The position numbers and the translations under genes are program-made. From positions 1 to 5,967 of the forward strand of contig JAUWRQ010000086.1 in assembly GCA_030610515.1 (NCBI GenBank): a stretch of DNA of 5,967 bases, given 5' to 3'. The notes beneath the pieces are model-generated. The model had not been told where the DNA came from, ran no database searches, and saw only the letters and a list, made by a program, of their open reading frames with translations. Shown here piece by piece: positions 1 through 4,723 of the stretch (within the stretch, counting starts at the first letter, position 1; every line of letters begins with the position of its first letter). The stretch is from Candidatus Eiseniibacteriota bacterium. Lineage in GTDB: Bacteria; Joyebacterota; Joyebacteria; Joyebacterales; Joyebacteraceae.

Positions 1-9
1 AGGCAAGAA

Positions 10-43
10 GAAGCGGAGCGCGAGAAGGATCGCGCTCCGCTTC
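10..43 (-). terminator. Intrinsic terminator of the gltX-tRNA transcript
   Basis: A perfect 14-bp inverted repeat (10-23 with 30-43) encloses a 6-nt loop. Read on the minus strand it starts 5 nt after the encoded CCA of the tRNA-Glu and is followed by TTCTTGCCT, a modest T-rich tail. Position and symmetry make it the likely end of the gltX-tRNA-Gln-tRNA-Glu transcript. On the plus strand it is followed by GTGTTTG, so it could also stop transcription arriving from the left. Confidence 0.8.
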
Positions 44-48
44 GTGTT

Positions 49-123
49 TGGTAGCGCCAACGGGAATCGAACCCGTGTTACCGGCTTGAGAGGCCGGCGT
101 CCTAACCGCTAGACGATGGCGCC
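49..123 (-). tRNA. tRNA-Glu(CTC)
   Basis: The minus strand folds as a full cloverleaf. The 7-bp acceptor stem is GGCGCCA with TGGCGCT (one G-U closing pair), with discriminator A and an encoded CCA (49-51). The T arm is ACGGG/CCCGT around TTCGATT. The anticodon stem CCGGC/GCCGG holds the loop CTCTCAA, so the anticodon is CTC (plus-strand 88-90), reading GAG. The D arm GTCTAGCGGTTAGGAC is characteristic of bacterial tRNA-Glu. It lies 8 nt downstream of the tRNA-Gln and just before the terminator hairpin, so it is almost certainly cotranscribed with gltX, whose enzyme charges it. Confidence 0.97.
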
Positions 124-131
124 ACTCTGTC

Positions 132-205
132 TGGTTGGGGAGGGAGGATTCGAACCCCCGCTAGCGGATCCAGAGTCCACCGTCCTACCACTAGACGACT
201 CCCCA
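132..205 (-). tRNA. tRNA-Gln(CTG)
   Basis: This is a complete cloverleaf on the minus strand. The acceptor stem TGGGGAG pairs with CTCCCCA, including the U1-A72 pair typical of tRNA-Gln, with discriminator A and an encoded CCA (132-134). The anticodon stem GTGGA/TCCGC holds the loop CTCTGGA, so the anticodon is CTG (plus-strand 171-173), reading CAG. The T loop is TTCGAAT. Its 5' end is only 7 nt from the gltX stop codon, so release of the tRNA must involve processing of a gltX-containing transcript. In organisms without glutaminyl-tRNA synthetase this tRNA is first charged with Glu by GluRS and then amidated by GatCAB; whether that applies here cannot be seen in the window. Confidence 0.96.
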
Positions 206-212
206 GAGTGTT

Positions 213-1673
213 TCAATCCGCGAACTCCCCGGCCTTCTCGATCCGCTGCAGGACCTTCTCACGGCCGAGGAGCGACAGGGTCTCGAACATCCCGGGGCTT
301 GCGGTCCCGCCGGTCACCGCGACTCGAAGCGGTTGAATGACCTTGCCCGCGGACAGCCCCATCCCGTCCGCGAACGACCTGATAGTGAGTTCCAGCGACT
401 CGGGCGTGAAATCCGACACCGCCGAGAGTTCTTTGTGAAGCCCGGCCAGGATGTCTCCTGCGCCGGGCTTGGCGAGCACCTTGTTCACAGCAATGCTATC
501 ATAGTCGACGTCGGTGGCAAGGAAAAACCAGTCGAACTCGAGTATGTCCCGAAGCGTCTTCAGCCTGTCGTCGATGACGTTCACGACCCGCTCCAGCCAC
601 GCCCGCTCGTCACCGGAGATCTCGTCACCGACCAGGCCTTCCTCGCGGAGGATCGGCAGCAGGCGGTCGGTCCGGTCCGCGACGTCCAGTTTCTTCACCC
701 ACTGCACATTCATCCACGCGAGCTTGTCCGGATCGAACGTGGACGCCGTGCGGCTGATTTTCGAGAGCTCGAACTCGGTCGTGAGTTCGTCGGGGCTTAA
801 GATCTCCCCTCCGTCGCTCGCTGCCCATCCGAGGAGAGCGATGTAGTTGACGATCGCCTCCGGGAGATAGCCCCGCCTGCGATACTCACCGATCGCCACG
901 GCACCCCTGCGCTTGGAGAGCACCAGCCCATCCTGAGCCAGAATGAGCGGCATGTGCGCGAACTCAGGAGGTTCCTGCCCGAGGGCCCTCCAGAGCATGA
1001 TCTGCCGAGGCGTGTTCGTGATGTGGTCGCTGCCCCTTATTACATAGTTGATGCGCATCTCGATATCGTCGACCACAACAGCGAAATTGTAGGTCGGAGT
1101 GCCGTCGGACCGCGCGATCACCAGATCATCGAACTCGGAGTTGTCGAACTCCACGCGGCCCTGGACCACGTCGTCGAAGGCCGTCCTCCCGCCGGGCACG
1201 CGGAATCTGACGGCGAAAGAGCGTCCCTCACGGGCCAGCGCTATGCTCTCCTCCGTGCTCAGGGACTCACACTTCCTGTCGTACTTCCAGGCCGCAGCTT
1301 CCGTGGAACTGTGCGCACCTCGCCTCTCCTCGAGTTCCTCGGGCGAGCAGAAGCACCTGTACGCGGCCCCCGATGCAAGCAGTCTCTCGATGTAGCCGGC
1401 GTAGTTCGTCCCCCGCTCGGACTGGAGATAGGGACCGTAGGATCCTCCGACCTCCGGGCCCTCGTCCCACTGGAGGCCGAGCCAGCGCATGTCCTCGAGG
1501 ATCGCCTGGAGGAACTCGTCGGTCGAGCGCTGGCGGTCGGTATCCTCGATCCGGAGCACGAAGGACCCGCCGGCCGCTCTGGCAGTGAGCCAGTTGTAGA
1601 GCGCCGTCCGGGCCACTCCCAGGTGCAGGAACCCAGTCGGGCTGGGGGCGAGTCTCACGCGAATGTCGCTCAT
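213..1673 (-). CDS. gltX: Glutamyl-tRNA synthetase (GluRS)
   Basis: This cytoplasmic class I aminoacyl-tRNA synthetase attaches glutamate to tRNA-Glu, and in many bacteria also to tRNA-Gln. The 486-residue product has the usual bacterial length. Visible signatures are LAPSPTGFLHLGVARTAL near residues 8-25 (HIGH motif as HLGV, 17-20), RIEDTDRQR (41-49), RGSDH (213-217) and VLSKR (251-255, the KMSKS motif). Cys107, Cys109 and Cys135 match three ligands of the zinc knuckle seen in E. coli GluRS. The start is supported by GAGGTG (1678-1683) 4 nt upstream of the ATG. Two tRNA genes follow within 7 and 15+ nt, and cysE diverges on the other side. In Bacillus subtilis gltX and cysE are consecutive genes of one operon, so the adjacency is familiar but the orientation differs. 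I cannot tell from sequence alone whether the enzyme discriminates against tRNA-Gln. Confidence 0.97.
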   Translation of the reverse strand: MSDIRVRLAPSPTGFLHLGVARTALYNWLTARAAGGSFVLRIEDTDRQRSTDEFLQAILEDMRWLGLQWDEGPEVGGSYGPYLQSERGTNYAGYIERLLASGAAYRCFCSPEELEERRGAHSSTEAAAWKYDRKCESLSTEESIALAREGRSFAVRFRVPGGRTAFDDVVQGRVEFDNSEFDDLVIARSDGTPTYNFAVVVDDIEMRINYVIRGSDHITNTPRQIMLWRALGQEPPEFAHMPLILAQDGLVLSKRRGAVAIGEYRRRGYLPEAIVNYIALLGWAASDGGEILSPDELTTEFELSKISRTASTFDPDKLAWMNVQWVKKLDVADRTDRLLPILREEGLVGDEISGDERAWLERVVNVIDDRLKTLRDILEFDWFFLATDVDYDSIAVNKVLAKPGAGDILAGLHKELSAVSDFTPESLELTIRSFADGMGLSAGKVIQPLRVAVTGGTASPGMFETLSLLGREKVLQRIEKAGEFAD

Positions 1674-1677
1674 CGTT

Positions 1678-1683
1678 CACCTC
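1678..1683 (-). promoter_or_regulatory. Ribosome binding site of gltX
   Basis: GAGGTG on the minus strand lies 4 nt before the gltX ATG and fixes the start. It sits only 3 nt beyond the U tract of the leader hairpin, so that hairpin and ribosome access are close enough to interact. Confidence 0.75.
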
Positions 1684-1685
1684 AA

Positions 1686-1708
1686 CAAAAACGGCCTCCC
1701 GCGAGGCC
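1686..1708 (-). promoter_or_regulatory. Terminator-like hairpin in the gltX leader
   Basis: On the minus strand GGCCTC (1703-1708) pairs perfectly with GAGGCC (1693-1698) around a 4-nt GCGG loop. It is followed by G and five T residues (1687-1691). This has the form of an intrinsic terminator, yet it lies roughly 10 nt after the predicted transcription start and just before the gltX ribosome binding site. No upstream minus-strand gene is available for it to terminate, because cysE diverges. It may therefore act as an attenuator, a protein-binding RNA hairpin, or a 5' stabilising structure; the role is inference. Confidence 0.55.
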
Positions 1709-1725
1709 CCTGTGATCAGTAAAAC

Positions 1726-1754
1726 ACTATAGCAGCGTGGTTCTGTGCTGTCAA
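1726..1754 (-). promoter_or_regulatory. Sigma-70-type promoter of gltX
   Basis: The minus strand carries TTGACA (1749-1754), a 17-nt spacer and TATAGT (1726-1731), a near-consensus housekeeping promoter. The predicted start of transcription is near 1719, giving a leader of about 45 nt that contains the hairpin and ribosome binding site of gltX. Confidence 0.87.
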
Positions 1755-1772
1755 GCCGGTCGCGGCCCCGAC

Positions 1773-1788
1773 TGGCACGGAACTGGCT
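1773..1788 (+). promoter_or_regulatory. Sigma-54-like -24/-12 promoter upstream of cysE
   Basis: TGGCACGGAACTGGCT matches the sigma-54 consensus TGGCACG-N4-TTGCW at every defined base except one (TGGCT for TTGCW). It keeps the essential GG and GC at correct spacing. Transcription would start near 1799, about 29 nt before the cysE ATG. No TTGACA-type element is seen for cysE in this gap, unlike the other transcription units here. It could be a chance match in GC-rich DNA, and no activator binding site was identified. Confidence 0.45.
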
Positions 1789-1816
1789 TCATCTAGGCAA
1801 TCGCGGCCTGTCCTGC

Positions 1817-1822
1817 AGGAGG
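1817..1822 (+). promoter_or_regulatory. Ribosome binding site of cysE
   Basis: AGGAGG, a perfect Shine-Dalgarno sequence, lies 5 nt upstream of the ATG at 1828. It selects that start over the out-of-frame ATG at 1824, which would be too close. Confidence 0.85.
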
Positions 1823-1827
1823 AATGG

Positions 1828-2448
1828 ATGAGAGACCTGATTCGCGCAGCGGTCTCCCGCGACCCCGCGGCGAGAGGCTTCTGGGGCGCGGTCGAGGTCG
1901 TGTTCACGTATTCCGGCGTGCACGCCATCGTCATGCACCGTTTTGCGCACCTCCTTTGGGAGCTGGACGTGCCGTTCCTGCCGCGGCTCATCTCGCAGGT
2001 CACGCGCTTCTTCACCGGCATCGAGATACACCCCGGCGCGGTCGTCGGGAGAGGTTTCTTCATAGACCACGGCATGGGCGTCGTGATCGGGGAGACCGCA
2101 CTGATCGGCGACAACGTCACGCTCTACCAAGGCGTGACGCTCGGCGGGACCGGCAAGGCCACCGGCAAGCGCCACCCGACCATCGGCCACGACGTCGTGA
2201 TCGGATGCGGAGCCAGGGTCCTCGGCAGCATCAGGATAGGCAACGACGTCCGCATCGGCGCGGGGTCGGTCGTCGTCAGAGACGTGCCCGACGACTGCAC
2301 TGTCATAGGCGTCCCTGGACGCATCGTGCGGACGGGCGACCACCCCGTGCTGGATCACCCTCTGGCCCACGACGCCATCCCCGACCCCATTCTCCGACAG
2401 ATAGAGGCCCTCGAGGCTCGGGTCAGAGACCTCGAGACGCGGTCTTGA
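1828..2448 (+). CDS. cysE: Serine O-acetyltransferase
   Basis: The enzyme transfers acetyl from acetyl-CoA to L-serine, giving O-acetylserine, the first step of cysteine synthesis in the cytoplasm. The 206-residue product is of the short type found in Gram-positives and cyanobacteria, without the longer N-terminal helical region of E. coli CysE. A helical N-terminus (1-60) leads into left-handed beta-helix hexapeptide repeats (about 62-165). Key residues visible are Glu66 in GIEIHPGA (Asp in E. coli, Glu being normal in the short type), Asp80-His81 in FIDHGMG, GGTGK (106-110) and His116 in KRHPTIG. The C-terminus (about 189-205) is a short amphipathic helix like that of other short CysE proteins. 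It diverges from gltX. The following gene has its own promoter that overlaps the cysE stop codon. Its product feeds cysteine supply, which fits loosely with the thiol-redox genes downstream. Confidence 0.95.
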   Translation: MRDLIRAAVSRDPAARGFWGAVEVVFTYSGVHAIVMHRFAHLLWELDVPFLPRLISQVTRFFTGIEIHPGAVVGRGFFIDHGMGVVIGETALIGDNVTLYQGVTLGGTGKATGKRHPTIGHDVVIGCGARVLGSIRIGNDVRIGAGSVVVRDVPDDCTVIGVPGRIVRTGDHPVLDHPLAHDAIPDPILRQIEALEARVRDLETRS

Positions 2449-2473
2449 CAGTCGCGCCTCCCGGGTCTACGCT
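2445..2473 (+). promoter_or_regulatory. Probable sigma-70-type promoter of the DUF2914 gene
   Basis: TTGACA (2445-2450) overlaps the cysE stop codon and is followed after 17 nt by TACGCT (2468-2473). The -10 box keeps only the three most important bases (T, A and final T), but the perfect -35 and exact spacing match the other promoters in this window. Transcription would begin near 2480. Confidence 0.5.
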
Positions 2474-2532
2474 CCAGTCGGGTCCGGATGGGCCGCTGGA
2501 GCGCCCGTCCGCGCCCAGGGGGGATACTCCCC

Positions 2533-3153
2533 ATGCTGACGCCACCAGCGAGAAGAGTCCTGCTCGCCGCGCTGGCCCTCGGATTTGCCGGTGCTCTCGT
2601 GTCGGCAGGGTCGTCGATCGCGCAGGAGACCCCGGGCGACACGACCGGCGTCTCCCATTCGCCGGCCGACACCGGCTCTTCAGAAGTCGAGAAACCATCG
2701 CACGACGCCGACGAGCCTCCCGCGTCCGGGGGCGCTCCATCCTCACAGGAGGCCGCGAAGCCGGCTTCCGGGGACGCCGCACAGAACCCGACGAGCGCTG
2801 AAGTCCCGTCCGGGCCACGCTCGGACCTCTCGGTCCTGCGGGCGTACGTCTGTCGGGGCGTCGAGCAGAGTGAGCCGACCGAGGCAGGCAAGAGCTTCAT
2901 CCCCGCACCCGCCGGTGTCCTGCACCTGTGCTGCTTCAGCGAGATCGGAGGTCCCGCGAGGCAAGACACGGTTCTGCACGTGTGGTTCTGGGGCGAGCGA
3001 GAGATGGCCAGGGTTCGTCTGGGTGTCAAGGGGCCACGCTGGAGGACCTGGAGCACCAAGCGGGTCCTGGACGAGTGGCGCGGCGAGTGGCACGTGGACA
3101 TCACCGACCGCGCGGGCGTTCTTCTGTCCAGATTGTGTTTCTCCGTCGAGTAG
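2533..3153 (+). CDS. Exported protein with DUF2914-like domain
   Basis: The function is unknown. From the ATG at 2533 the 206-residue product starts with a Sec signal peptide: Arg-Arg at 7-8, a hydrophobic core at about 9-26, and a plausible signal peptidase I cut after SIA (28-30). There is no lipobox. Residues 31-98 form a Pro/Ala/Ser/Asp/Glu-rich low-complexity linker. Residues about 102-206 resemble DUF2914: VCRGVE, a Cys-Cys pair in LHLCCFSEI, HVWFWGE (149-155), RWRTWSTKR (169-177), WHVDITDRAGVLL and a terminal CFSVE. The mature domain has four Cys (107, 133, 134, 202), so periplasmic disulfides are possible. An ATG at 2488 would extend the frame by 15 residues, but it has no SD and would displace the signal peptide. 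The 2533 start has AGGGGG (2517-2522) upstream. The N-terminal linker suggests display away from the membrane or cell wall; that is inference. Confidence 0.72.
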   Translation: MLTPPARRVLLAALALGFAGALVSAGSSIAQETPGDTTGVSHSPADTGSSEVEKPSHDADEPPASGGAPSSQEAAKPASGDAAQNPTSAEVPSGPRSDLSVLRAYVCRGVEQSEPTEAGKSFIPAPAGVLHLCCFSEIGGPARQDTVLHVWFWGEREMARVRLGVKGPRWRTWSTKRVLDEWRGEWHVDITDRAGVLLSRLCFSVE

Positions 3154-3206
3154 CGCCGCGGACCGGCCCCCGGGAGACGCGCGCCGACGCCTTCCTCCTG
3201 AAAAGC

Positions 3207-3247
3207 TTGACACGACCCACCATGTAGGTTATGTAATATTCATACAT
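3207..3247 (+). promoter_or_regulatory. Promoter with overlapping dyad operator of the arsR-like gene
   Basis: TTGACA (3207-3212) is followed after 17 nt by TATGTA (3230-3235), a moderate -10 box. An AT-rich inverted repeat covers it: ATGTA (3231-3235) and TACAT (3243-3247), with outer arms CATG...TATG (3221-3233) and CATA...CATG (3241-3254) giving a longer imperfect dyad. ArsR-family repressors commonly bind such AT-rich dyads over their own promoters, so this is the probable autoregulatory operator. It is the most AT-rich stretch in the window. Confidence 0.6.
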
Positions 3248-3266
3248 TTGCATGATTGCTTGCCGC

Positions 3267-3284
3267 TTCCTCCACAAGGAGGAG
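3267..3284 (+). promoter_or_regulatory. Leader hairpin hiding the arsR Shine-Dalgarno
   Basis: TTCCTCC (3267-3273) can pair with GGAGGAG (3278-3284) across a 4-nt ACAA loop (one G-U pair). It buries the strong SD GGAGG in a stem whose 5' strand contains the anti-SD sequence CCTCC. A second purine-rich GAGGAG (3284-3289) abuts the ATG but is too close to replace it well. The arrangement suggests restrained or regulated translation of the arsR-like gene; this is inference from base pairing. Confidence 0.5.
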
Positions 3285-3289
3285 AGGAG

Positions 3290-3643
3290 ATGGCGATGGC
3301 TGGCGCACACGGGAGCCAGGTTCGGAAGCGCACGTCCGGCGGACGCGTTGCTTCGGGCGCGAGGATGGACGAGGCCGCAGAGATTCTGCGGGCGCTCTCT
3401 CATCCGGTGCGGCTTCGAATCGTGGAACTCCTCAGCGAAGGTGAGTCCTGCGTGAAGAGGCTGGAGGAACTCCTCGAGATTCCCCAGCCCTCCGTTTCTC
3501 AGCACCTGTCGCGACTCCGCTACGCCGGGCTCATCGAATCCGAGAGGAGGGGGCACCTCGTCTGTTACCGGCTCACCGAGCCCAGGGGGATGAGGATACT
3601 CAAGGCCGCGCTCGGCGACTCGGTCGGAGACCGGGCTGCCTGA
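3290..3643 (+). CDS. ArsR-family winged-helix transcriptional regulator
   Basis: This is a small cytoplasmic DNA-binding protein of 117 residues, normal for ArsR/SmtB regulators. A basic, disordered N-terminus (1-25) precedes the fold: ILRALSHPVRLRIVELLSEG (32-51), the recognition helix region IPQPSVSQHLSRLRYAGLI (64-82), and the wing ESERRGHLVCYRL (83-95). Cys54 in GESCVKRLEEL sits where E. coli ArsR has the first Cys of its ELCVCDL metal site, but the second position is Lys56, so that CxC arsenic site is not intact. The only other Cys is Cys92 in the wing. A thiol or redox signal, or another ligand, is more likely than classic arsenic sensing; this is inference. It is first in a run with thioredoxin (27-nt gap) and a TlpA-like gene, preceded by an apparent operator. 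Met26 or the ATG at 3296 are alternative starts, but the SD favours 3290. Confidence 0.9.
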   Translation: MAMAGAHGSQVRKRTSGGRVASGARMDEAAEILRALSHPVRLRIVELLSEGESCVKRLEELLEIPQPSVSQHLSRLRYAGLIESERRGHLVCYRLTEPRGMRILKAALGDSVGDRAA

Positions 3644-3670
3644 GCGACTCGCGGCTGAAAGGAGAAGATC

Positions 3671-4000
3671 GTGGAGGGCTCGAAGACGATTGCGGTGACC
3701 GAGGGCACGTTCGCGGCTGAGGTCGAGGAGTCCACGCATCTCGTTGTGGTCGACTTCTGGGCACCGTGGTGCGGGCCGTGTCGCATGGTCGGCCCGATCC
3801 TCGAGGAGATCGCCGAGGACAACGACGGCAAGCTCACGGTGGCGAAGGTGAACGTGGACGAGAACCCGGCGCTCGCGCAGCGCTTTGGCATTCGGGGCAT
3901 TCCCACGATGCTGTTCTTCAAGGACGGGAATCCCGTGGACCAGATAGTGGGTGCAGCTTCGAAAGACATGATACAGCAGAAGATCGACTCGCTCGCGTAG
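3671..4000 (+). CDS. trxA: Thioredoxin
   Basis: This cytoplasmic dithiol-disulfide oxidoreductase reduces protein disulfides using a Cys pair recycled by a thioredoxin reductase. The 109-residue product is full length and lacks a signal peptide. It contains VVDFWAPWCGPCRMVGP with active-site WCGPC at 33-37, NVDENP (61-66), and GIPT with the cis-proline Pro78. The N-terminal TIAVTEGTF matches typical TrxA. The start is GTG at 3671, with AAAGGAG (3658-3664) at good spacing; no ATG lies in a better position. It sits 27 nt after the arsR-like gene and 29 nt before the thioredoxin-fold lipoprotein, so it is probably cotranscribed. Its placement under an ArsR-type regulator suggests an inducible thioredoxin devoted to this cluster; that role is inference. 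Confidence 0.96.
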   Translation: MEGSKTIAVTEGTFAAEVEESTHLVVVDFWAPWCGPCRMVGPILEEIAEDNDGKLTVAKVNVDENPALAQRFGIRGIPTMLFFKDGNPVDQIVGAASKDMIQQKIDSLA

Positions 4001-4029
4001 CCCGCGAGGGCTTGAACCCTGGAGGGGAC

Positions 4030-4629
4030 ATGTTCAGAAGATCTCACGTTCTGATAGGGCTCGCGGCGCTCGTGGCGGTCTCCGCGCTCGCGGCAGTCGG
4101 ATGCGGTGGCGGTAGCGGGGAGGAGGCGGCGACAGGAACCCAGGAGGAAGCGACCACGGCAGCTCCCGCGACCCGGGAGGGCACGGGAACCGGAGAAGGT
4201 CAGTACCCGCCGGCGTTCACGCTTTCCGACCTCGAGGGCAACGAGGTCACGCTTTCCGACTTCGAGGGCAGCGTGGTCATCCTCGATCTCTGGGCGACCT
4301 GGTGTCCGCCTTGCCGGCAGGAGATCCCGTTCCTGGTCTCGCTCTATGAGGAGTTCAGGGACGACGGGCTAGTCGTCGTGGGCGTGGGTCTGGATCAGGG
4401 CGGCGCTCCCACGCTCGCACCCTTCGTCGAAGACAACAGCATCACATACCCGATCCTTGTCGGGAACAGAGACGTTCAGACTCGGTACGGTGTGACCGGC
4501 ATCCCGACCACGTTCATGATCGGCCGCGACGGCCGCATATCGATAAAGCACGTCGGCTACCACCCCTCGATGGCCGACCAGATGCGTGAAGAGGTCGTGA
4601 AGCTGCTCGGGGGAACGCCGGAGGCGTAG
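4030..4629 (+). CDS. TlpA/ResA-like thioredoxin-fold lipoprotein
   Basis: This is an extracytoplasmic thiol-disulfide oxidoreductase of 199 residues. Its start at 4030 follows GGAGGGG (4021-4027). Residues 1-24 are a lipoprotein-type signal peptide with lipobox AVGC and Cys25 as the predicted lipidated residue; Ala at -3 is less usual than Leu. A Gly/Ala/Thr/Glu-rich tether (26-58) follows. The domain begins at PPAFTLSDLEG and contains LDLWATWCPPCRQEIP (85-100) with active site WCPPC at 91-95, VVGVGLD (116-122) and the cis-Pro loop GIPTTF (157-162, Pro159). WCPPC is typical of the TlpA/ResA/CcmG group, which reduces or shuffles disulfides outside the cytoplasmic membrane, for example in cytochrome c maturation. 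No ccdA-like electron carrier or cytochrome gene is visible here. Its cotranscription with cytoplasmic thioredoxin suggests linked redox steps on both sides of the membrane, which is inference. Confidence 0.93.
   Translation: MFRRSHVLIGLAALVAVSALAAVGCGGGSGEEAATGTQEEATTAAPATREGTGTGEGQYPPAFTLSDLEGNEVTLSDFEGSVVILDLWATWCPPCRQEIPFLVSLYEEFRDDGLVVVGVGLDQGGAPTLAPFVEDNSITYPILVGNRDVQTRYGVTGIPTTFMIGRDGRISIKHVGYHPSMADQMREEVVKLLGGTPEA
4217..4273 (+). repeat. In-frame tandem repeat inside the TlpA-like gene
   Basis: Two 27-nt stretches (4217-4243 and 4247-4273) match at 25 of 27 positions with a 30-nt period. They encode TLSDLEGN and TLSDFEGS around EV. TlpA proteins often have a similar F-T-L-x-D then V-x-L-S-D pattern here, so the protein similarity is partly normal, but the DNA identity suggests recent duplication or conversion. 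Confidence 0.7.
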
Positions 4630-4723
4630 TTCGAGGGGCTTCGTCCCCACGGGCGAACCGAGTCCGGTCGGTGAGGGGGCTCCAGCTGCCTGCGATGCAC
4701 CACTTGGAACGGAGCACGACGGA
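4629..4723 (+). other. 94-nt gap with hairpins between tlpA-like gene and small ORF
   Basis: There is no convincing promoter or ORF here. GTTCG (4629-4633) can pair with CGAAC (4654-4658) outside GGGG/CCCC (4635-4638 with 4645-4648). The competing stem ACCGA/TCGGT (4657-4661 with 4668-4672) lies next to it. No U tract follows, so this is more likely an mRNA processing or stability structure within the operon than a terminator. GGAG at 4711-4714 is the likely ribosome binding site of the next small ORF. Confidence 0.35.

Noticed and set aside
116..340. Plus-strand open frame over the tRNA genes
   Set aside because: It runs through tRNA-Gln and the 3' end of gltX in antisense; both are certain on the other strand.
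954..1715. Long plus-strand open frame opposite gltX
   Set aside because: It lies antisense to a clear GluRS gene and its Arg/Pro/Gly-rich translation has no domain; GC-rich third positions create such frames.
1686..1754. T-box riboswitch in the gltX leader
   Set aside because: The leader is only about 45 nt and lacks the conserved T-box sequence and specifier stem.
2488..2532. Upstream ATG extension of the DUF2914 gene
   Set aside because: There is no Shine-Dalgarno, and the added residues would place Arg/Pro-rich sequence before a normal signal peptide.
1824..2801. 325-codon open frame overlapping cysE and the DUF2914 gene
   Set aside because: Its extremely Arg/Pro-rich product and out-of-frame overlap with two recognisable genes mark it as a reading-frame shadow; its ATG is only 1 nt from the SD.
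2355..3104. Minus-strand open frame opposite the DUF2914 gene
   Set aside because: The low-complexity product is a complement of the Pro/Ala/Ser linker, with no ribosome binding site or domain; the plus strand has a signal peptide and conserved domain.
3101..3739. Minus-strand open frame opposite the arsR-like gene
   Set aside because: It crosses the promoter and operator and is antisense to a clear winged-helix gene.
4629..4672. Terminator after the TlpA-like gene
   Set aside because: The hairpins have interrupted stems and no T run, and no promoter is found before the next ORF.
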